DNA of 11,977 bases from Stephanodiscus triporus (lineage: Eukaryota; Bacillariophyta; Thalassiosirophyceae; Thalassiosirales; Thalassiosiraceae), in assembly GCA_036939755.1 (NCBI GenBank), contig JALLAZ010000796.1, positions 1-11,977 on the forward strand, given 5' to 3'. Shown one piece after another: positions 7,801 through 11,977 of this stretch. Within the stretch, counting starts at the first letter, position 1; every line of letters begins with the position of its first letter. Both the position numbers and the translations under genes were made by a program. The notes under the pieces are model-generated. The model searched no databases, had not been told where the DNA came from, and was given only the letters and a program-made list of their open reading frames with translations.

Positions 7801-7896
7801 CAGTCGATCCAAATGAGCAAGGACGCGCTCATGAGTTTCAAGTGTGAGAGTGTGTCCTCTGTGGCTAATGCAATGGCATCTTTGCAGCGCCAGTGA
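4876..7896 (+). CDS. PAH / PHD-like zinc finger / Tudor-like chromatin-adaptor protein
   Basis: This is a single exon of 1006 aa from ATG 4876; residue numbers use this start. A Sin3-type paired amphipathic helix lies at about 36-112, with helices carrying VKSAL, YRNFLLILGMYK, EVVDRISDLF and GFDAFLPPEY. It is followed by an acidic Lys-Glu-Gly repeat (134-162), a basic nuclear-localisation-like stretch RPRRARTKRPR (197-207) and a Gln-rich segment. A PHD-like finger has C341, C344, C362, C367, H372, C375, C453 and C456; the last pair is displaced by a 77-residue acidic insertion. A Tudor-like segment begins VGKSVTLYNN (about 591) and runs to about 695. Such modules tether histone-deacetylase or other chromatin complexes and read histone tails, so a nuclear regulatory adaptor is inferred. 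The frame is open back to 4645; ATGs at 4741 and 4765 are alternative starts, and one at 4645 would overlap the divergent gene. Domains are fairly sure, partners unknown. Confidence 0.82.
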   Translation: MSSSSSSSSEPNARTTTTATTTTTTTAALSSEMRRARDYVTLVKSALGQKSAKYRNFLLILGMYKRRELSPSEVVDRISDLFLRGSVAVDGVAMGDELMAGFDAFLPPEYRMSGSMGGGRGRGDGGVGVCDDKEEEGKEGKEGKEGKEGKEEEEEEEEKEGDRAGVGHEREGAGTRIGAGSRENDGGDIEDGGDRIRPRRARTKRPRVDDQGGGGMSQPSRPLPDRRRRGTFGDVDATGVDATSSASAGYAPMDAAVADNIASTEIILSPPFVDPSSDLLHGDFNPVRVAHRDRRDDPVKNDNNDHDASAQRRRHQQKLQQQQPQQQKHADEYYDGVPVDCKLCNGRRDAIAIANNEPVLLCEQRGCNAEYHLGCLYECRPRLFRKRKEEAEAEVTTWNANANGDVASEGDVASDGDDDGDDRVDDGAAGGVGPGPPLSTGRQLAIPAGEVYCAECHSMGAASVLAGYFDKVDFERSHFSCNRAYVTALLEKHMRENPDGNVVDNTDNEDRGTTAIHQRRLKSMPRSELWYAHELHRLATMSLRSTTDGGNDNGDRKKEADRSDQCDDGLDNVKIEGDEKDRDEGSAEFLVGKSVTLYNNLDNEYHVGRIVDWRACTVYPRRLTPPRPANRNRNGSARDDINRPGCGGVGIRIEDLQYYGVGPLSTCEFLVRFPPGLQGRRKGLLRWIMLEEHSLAVGISLIQGKTSKPKGGGGMWKPAMILARSALELVAIRPLLCEDERGNLFGTMGREKNTGGEGTKEESIANVDKKWALASFFGESQHALLHLPYEARGLLERERVDNVVKVTSMSRAGEKDAIDEISPNSARGTVSSSRVGEAGGNGELDERSYGEYTQQSKEGENDVPSSLRSPLASVDVPLALALAEQSERERCKAWSRLILHRSDHPLALLSYDEYSVQLHLEKGVLPVMNGSRASKSDRGETSSITKRSVRPLLERGLDRMWLAQLMAKFSGSGEQQSIQMSKDALMSFKCESVSSVANAMASLQRQ
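4879..4902 (+). repeat. (TCC)8 microsatellite encoding poly-Ser
   Basis: Eight TCC codons directly follow the preferred start ATG of the PAH/PHD gene and are soon followed by an ACG-rich stretch encoding Thr. They mark a disordered N-terminus and are a likely site of length polymorphism. Confidence 0.85.
5272..5360 (+). repeat. 89-nt pure purine tract with five 9-bp GGAAAGGAG repeats
   Basis: Every plus-strand base from 5272 to 5360 is A or G. Five perfect tandem copies of GGAAAGGAG (Gly-Lys-Glu) occupy 5284-5328. The tract encodes a charged Lys/Glu/Gly segment of the PAH/PHD protein. Its GGG runs at 9-bp spacing could form a G-quadruplex, and its homopurine nature could allow triplex DNA. 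Both are inferred from composition. Confidence 0.9.
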
Positions 7897-8516
7897 CTAT
7901 GTGTCACGTTTTTAGCCATAGCATCATACTTGATGAATAACATGGTCTTCATTGCCTCAGTGAAGTTCGCCCTCGCTACAACAATAGTAGAGAGAGATAC
8001 CCGCGTGTTAAATATCATCACCCTCACCCCAGGGCACCCATATCTGAGTATCAAGCTAGCTGTCGTACGTTGTTATGGTGCTTGCTTTTTGATATGTCTG
8101 GTGGCTGCAGTACACTGAAATAATAGACCGGCTAAAAGCATGCATGGAGCTAAGTTTGAACATGATTTGAACGATATTTGACGGAGAAGCTTCATTCATT
8201 CCAAGCGGTCAGTGTCAAACACAATGCTGTCAAAGTATCGCATATTCGTCTGACATTAACATTCGGAATTCAAGTTTCTAATAAGGGCACGATACAACAT
8301 TACGGTGATACTTCATTGTTTATAACAAGAGTGGGATATATTTTGGTGATATCATTCTCAATTTCCACGAATAGGTGACCAAATCGTCCATCTGATATCA
8401 ATCATATATCGTAGATTTTCCCCTCCCAGTTGCCTCAAATGAATAAATAGCACACTCTGCACAAATATGGAAATTGATCATCCTACGCAGAGATTTCACA
8501 CTCACTCCACAAGCTC
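7897..8516. other. Convergent intergenic region (620 bp)
   Basis: This is AT-richer DNA between the 3' ends of the PAH/PHD gene (plus) and the CRAL-TRIO gene (minus). It must contain both 3' untranslated regions. Short open frames exist (for example 7930-8118 and 8178-8378, plus), but they lack a recognisable domain or the GC-rich codon use of neighbouring genes. I see no tRNA, repeat array or transposon end here. Confidence 0.5.
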
Positions 8517-9479
8517 TCAAGACGGCAGCAAACCCTTTATTTCCCTGACGAATTTGCGCCTGACGTCGGGATCCCTCCCCAGGGGCGTGAGCTCCCCCAG
8601 GCTCGCCAGCACCGGCGCCCTCTTGAAAACCAACCTCTCCTGCACGCTCTTCGGGAACAGCGGCTTGAGCAGCCCCACGAACGCCTGCAGGATCAACGGC
8701 AGGTTGAGTATCATGGTCGGACCGGCGAGGCTCGGGTATAGGCTCTCGTACTGATCGCTCGAGGAGGTCAGGGCCTTGCTGAATCGCGAATCCGGTGCCT
8801 TCCTCACCCCGCTTATGTCGTTCGCGAATATCACCGAGCACATGCGTCCGGTGCTCGCCGACCGTCGATTGGCGACGATGTTGTGTACCTCCTTCGCGTA
8901 CAGGAAGAAGTCGCAAACCTGCTCGACCGTGACCTTGTCCATCATCTCCCTGTCGTTGATCTGGGACGCGCGTATCACGTAGACGAGGTCGCCGTCCTCG
9001 GTGCTCGTGGTGACGACCGCCCTGGGCGTGATGAAAGCATTAATGACGTCCGCGTGCGGCGCCGCGTCGCGCACGTGATCGTTGTCCCATCCCCCGTTCG
9101 CCGTGGCCTTCTCGACGGCGTCCCTCGCCGACTCGACGATGCGCCTGCCCCTCGTCTGCCTCCATCGGATGGCCCCCCGCAGCGCCTCCTCGGCGGCCCT
9201 CTCGTCGTCGGGATGCGCCAGCGCGAACCTGAGCAGGTCGATCTCGGACATGACGACGCCGTCCGGCACGGCCTTCCGCAGCTCCTCGACGACGTATCGG
9301 TTGTTGATCAGCACGCCCTCCGTCCTGGCGCCGATTCTGTACCCCTTGGCGGCGGCGCTAAGGCGGGTCGCCGATGGCGGTCGCGACCGGGCGTTGGGGA
9401 CGACGGAGACGAGGGACAATGTCGGTACGGCGAGGAGTGCCGATGCTAATGCAAGTGCGATAGGAGAGCGGAGAATCAT
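8517..9479 (-). CDS. Sec14-like CRAL-TRIO lipid-binding protein with N-terminal signal-like segment
   Basis: This is a single exon of 320 aa. The frame is open to 9554 but the first ATG is at 9479, so that start is used. Residues 1-27 form a signal-peptide-like hydrophobic stretch (MILRSPIALALASALLAVP...), followed by a basic, Ser/Ala-rich region without acidic residues to about 53. A CRAL-TRIO N-terminal helical region spans about 59-107 (VVEELRKAV, IDLLRFALAHPDD, RWR). The lipid-binding domain spans about 145-300, with the typical Sec14 end block YPSLAGPTMILNLP followed by LLKPLFP (248-276). The family binds and transfers phosphatidylinositol, phosphatidylcholine or other hydrophobic ligands. 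The presequence suggests the secretory route or plastid import rather than the usual cytosol, but no clear diatom ASAF cleavage motif is visible. It is divergent from the PAH/PHD partner on one side only by convergence and shares an upstream gap with the next gene. Confidence 0.85.
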   Translation of the reverse strand: MILRSPIALALASALLAVPTLSLVSVVPNARSRPPSATRLSAAAKGYRIGARTEGVLINNRYVVEELRKAVPDGVVMSEIDLLRFALAHPDDERAAEEALRGAIRWRQTRGRRIVESARDAVEKATANGGWDNDHVRDAAPHADVINAFITPRAVVTTSTEDGDLVYVIRASQINDREMMDKVTVEQVCDFFLYAKEVHNIVANRRSASTGRMCSVIFANDISGVRKAPDSRFSKALTSSSDQYESLYPSLAGPTMILNLPLILQAFVGLLKPLFPKSVQERLVFKRAPVLASLGELTPLGRDPDVRRKFVREIKGLLPS

Positions 9480-9826
9480 GTTTCGATCTCTTTTGTTGCT
9501 AGTAGTCTCGAGTCTTGTGGTAGTGGCCGTAATAGCAGTAGTAGAGAAGTTCAAACAATGAGAAGTAGATGATGGTCCGATTGACGAATAATGACGCTGA
9601 CGAGGTTTTCAAGAGCGGTGATGTGAATTCTTGGGTGGGGGGGACGCGGAGCACGAGACAGCAAGACCCCTCCCGGCGCTGGGGGGCTTGCTTGCCCCCC
9701 CACGCCCCCCCCCCAAATATTATGTCTGTGGGCGACGTTGGGTTCGCCCCCTTTTTTAATTCTAACAACCCAAACCTCTGGAACAAAAAATCGCACAGCT
9801 ATTAATAGAGCGCGACGAGACCGTCC
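9480..9826. promoter_or_regulatory. Divergent intergenic region, candidate bidirectional promoter (347 bp)
   Basis: The CRAL-TRIO gene (minus, start 9479) and the glycosyltransferase-like gene (plus, start 9827) diverge from this gap. The part next to 9479 stays open in the minus frame to 9554 but has no ATG. The centre (9637-9755) is rich in G and C runs that form hairpins, and the part before 9827 is AT-rich (ATTAATAG at 9801-9808, including an in-frame TAG at 9806-9808). No TATA box or protein-binding site can be named. Confidence 0.45.
9661..9749 (+). repeat. Cluster of overlapping GC-rich hairpins
   Basis: Hairpin A: GGGGGGC (9681-9687) pairs with GCCCCCC (9694-9700) around the loop TTGCTT. 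Hairpin B: GCAAG with CCCC (9661-9670) can instead pair with the G run and CTTGC (9681-9691), so A and B exclude each other. Hairpin C: GGGCGA (9730-9735) pairs with TCGCCC (9744-9749) and is followed by CC and T6. The cluster lies 80-165 bp upstream of ATG 9827. Pairings are read directly; any role is inferred. Confidence 0.6.
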
Positions 9827-11721
9827 ATGACCGTCCCCGCCCCCCGCCGCCGATCGATGCCGGCTCTGCTCGCGGCGACGGCGATCATTGTCTCAGTTTT
9901 CGCCGCCGCCGCGCTCTCTTCCCTCCTGTCGTCCTCCTCGTTCGGGGTCCGAGAAGAGCCGCGACGATCCGCCGGCGGGGGGACGACGACAACGACCGCC
10001 GGCGGACGAGGGCGGAGGCTTTCCGAATCCCGCCCCCCGTCGTCCGCGGGGAAGGGCGCGGCGACCCCCTCGAAGGACCGACGCCCTAGCGACGTGGAGC
10101 GCGTCCTCTCCCTCGCCACCCTCTCGGCGGAGGACGCGTTCACCGACTCGGGGGAGGGGGAGGGGGGAGGAGGTCCGCTGAGGGTCCTGTTCATCGTCAC
10201 CACGCTATCGGAGTACGACAAGGGAACTCGCGGCACGACGTCGGGGGCGGACAGGCTGATGGAACTCGTCCTGCCCATCCTAGTCGACGGCGTCTCGTCC
10301 ATGGTCGACCGGGGGTGGCACGTCGACGTGTACCTGATATGCGGCTTCGAGGCCCTCGCCGAGTCGAGGCGCAATATGATAGTCGACGCGCTGCCGCGCG
10401 GGGTGGGACTGGAGGTTTGGACGGACGCCATACCCCTGTACTACGTCAAGAGGTATAACGGCAAGCTCAAGGCGCCGGACGGACTCCAGGGCATCGAGTT
10501 GGCATCCCACGGCCTGAGCAGGCAGCACAGGTACGTGGTGAGGGACAAGCTCATGGAGTACGACATATTCGCGGCGTTCGAGGACGACATGCGCGTGACG
10601 GCGGACCACGTCGTCAACTTCCTGGAGATGAGCGTCGACATCGACAGGGCGAGGCGGGAGGCCGAGAACTCGCTGGACGGGAAGGCGCGCGTGATGGGCG
10701 CGGCGCTCGACAACAGGAGCGTACGGGGGAAGAGCGCGGACGGCGCGACGGTCGGGAACGACGTGGTGGAGGATCCGATGACCGCCGAGGAACTGGGGAG
10801 GCTGTGGCCGGGGTTCGTTAGGGTCGAGGTCTTGGACACGCGCGGTGGCGGCGGCGGCGGCGAGGGGGGGAAAGGTGGGCGGGGATTTGACGACGGGGGG
10901 GACGGGTCCGTCCACCCGCTGCTTCGGGATAGCGCGTTGGACAACTTCCGGTGGAAGGATAACGTCCCCCCCTCGATGAAGTACGAGTCGCAATTCGGGA
11001 CGATCGACCCGGGGGTGTGCTGCGGCGTCCCCCCCGGCCGGGCCCGTACGCCCGCCCATCCAAAAAAGGATGACTTGCTCCTGTGGGAGACCGACATAAG
11101 CGCCATGGGCGTGCGTCATTATCCCGGCGACATCGGATGGGCGGCGGCGATGACCGTGGAGGACAGGGCCGACGTCGGGTCGTACTGGTCGGGGATGGGG
11201 CACAACTACGACGACCCGAACATGAAGCGTCCCCGACGAGTCGATTCGCTCCTCGGGCAGCAGGCGGGATGGATGGCCACGCGGTCGCAGGTGCTGTACT
11301 TTCACGAGCACGCCTGTCCGGGCGGGTTCATGCCCCCGTTCGACGGGAAGGAGTGGTCGTACGATTCGTTGCAAACCAAGAATGGGTGAGTAGGCTCATT
11401 GTTCATGCGCGAACGACCTCGTGAATATTTCGTCGTGGCATGCGACGAAATCTTGTTCTTCTTAATCGTGAGTTTGTCATCCGTCTTTCATTTTCCAGCG
11501 CCGTCGAGTTCTGGAGTGGCGGCTATCAGCTTTTCGGACGATGTTACTTCAATCGCATCCTCAGCATGGATCCCGCGCGATTCTCGAGGCAGCTTCTTTA
11601 TCACGCCTCGAATAACAAGCAACGAACGGTATCGAGTGGCAAATTTATTAGGCTAACTAATTTTCTTGGGCAGTTGTACACGGTGAAGGAAAGAGCGTTG
11701 AAATCTTTGATGATGGGCTAA
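9827..11721 (+). CDS. Type II membrane protein, glycosyltransferase-like with FEDD motif (unassigned family)
   Basis: Two exons, 9827-11385 and 11499-11721, give 593 aa. The start is the first ATG after the in-frame TAG at 9806-9808. A short basic tail and a membrane anchor (about 10-38) are followed by a low-complexity stem (to about 116), then a folded region. It begins LRVLFIVTTLSEYDKGTRG, like a nucleotide-sugar-dependent enzyme. The acidic block FEDDM (251-255) after YDIFAA resembles the DxD metal site of GT-A glycosyltransferases. Later blocks include LWPGFVRVE (326-334), CPGGFMPPFD (497-506), FWSGGYQLF and LLYHASNNKQ (552-561). I recall similar uncharacterised proteins in diatoms but cannot assign a CAZy family. 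A Golgi or secretory-pathway glycosyltransferase is the best inference; the acceptor is unknown. Exon 1 is very GC-rich, and a Gly run (about 340-352) interrupts the domain. The gene structure is secure, the function tentative. Confidence 0.82.
11386..11498 (+). other. Intron of the FEDD-motif gene (113 bp)
   Basis: The donor is GTGAGT and the acceptor CATTTTCCAG. Exon 1 ends with two bases of a Gly codon (GG) completed by C11499, joining QTKNG to AVEFWSGGYQ. Without splicing, the frame ends almost at once (TGA at 11387-11389). Confidence 0.9.
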
Positions 11722-11977
11722 AATGGATCTTCCTAATTTAAAAATGTCCTAACAATTGACGCGCCAGTTAGAGCCTCTCACCGTTAGCCTTACCTTCATA
11801 TTAGCCACATCTGCATACCAAAAATCACTACGCGTTTTGAATCATGTCTTTCAATTCTCACAAGCGCTGGCACGCACGCGACTGGCCTTGGACTCACTGG
11901 CATATTCTCTAGAGCAGTACACCTCTCATTCCTCTTGACTGCCTTTCCCTTTGGATACAAGTTATTATCCATCTTTC
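11722..11977. other. 3' flank at the window end (256 bp)
   Basis: This is AT-rich sequence after the FEDD-motif gene, presumably its 3' untranslated region and the next spacer. An open stretch at 11756-11938 has no recognisable domain and does not resemble the neighbouring coding sequence. I see nothing else here. Confidence 0.45.

Noticed and set aside
7930..8378. Two short plus-strand frames in the gap after the PAH/PHD gene
   Set aside because: They have no domain, no GC-rich codon pattern like their neighbours and no supporting splice sites. They lie where 3' untranslated sequence is expected.
9480..9554. Longer N-terminus for the CRAL-TRIO protein (345 aa)
   Set aside because: The extra frame has no ATG (the apparent start is TTG), so a eukaryotic start at 9479 is preferred and leaves a good signal-like segment at the N-terminus.
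9730..9756. Hairpin followed by T6 as a bacterial-type terminator
   Set aside because: The spliced genes show that this is eukaryotic nuclear DNA, so intrinsic termination does not apply. The structure is reported only as a possible regulatory hairpin.
10280..11374. 364-aa minus-strand open frame inside the FEDD-motif gene
   Set aside because: It is a mirror of the GC-rich plus-strand exon, rich in Arg/Pro/Val/His with no domain. The plus frame has a membrane anchor, conserved-looking blocks and a consistent splice junction.

Overview
The window looks like nuclear DNA of a unicellular stramenopile, most likely a centric diatom. The reasons are short GT-AG introns of about 100-180 bp, GC-rich exons full of triplet repeats (poly-Ser, poly-Thr, poly-Gly), AT-richer gaps of only a few hundred bases between genes, and protein families I associate with diatoms. 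The diatom assignment is inference. No rRNA, tRNA, transposon or CRISPR array was found.

Five protein-coding genes alternate strictly in strand (+ - + - +), so gaps are alternately convergent and divergent. (1) 134-3187 (+): six-exon alpha/beta-hydrolase of the YheT/EMB8/ABHD type with a long membrane-spanning N-terminal extension (810 aa). (2) 3592-4707 (-): single-exon type II membrane protein resembling alpha-1,6-fucosyltransferases (GT23-like), apparently lacking its C-terminal catalytic part. (3) About 4876-7896 (+): large single-exon nuclear protein with a Sin3-type paired amphipathic helix, an interrupted PHD-like zinc finger and a Tudor-like segment, probably a chromatin adaptor. (4) 8517-9479 (-): Sec14/CRAL-TRIO lipid-binding protein with an N-terminal signal-like segment. 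(5) 9827-11721 (+): two-exon type II membrane protein with an FEDD acidic motif, glycosyltransferase-like but not assignable to a named family.

The genes do not form an obvious pathway. Two of them (2 and 5) are probable Golgi/secretory glycosylation proteins, and genes 1 and 4 act on or carry lipids, so membrane and secretory functions dominate. The two divergent gaps (4708-4875 and 9480-9826) are candidate bidirectional promoters. The second holds a cluster of GC-rich, mutually exclusive hairpins. The best leads are the truncated fucosyltransferase-like gene, the PAH/PHD/Tudor-like domain combination, the unassigned family of gene 5 and the hairpin cluster upstream of it.
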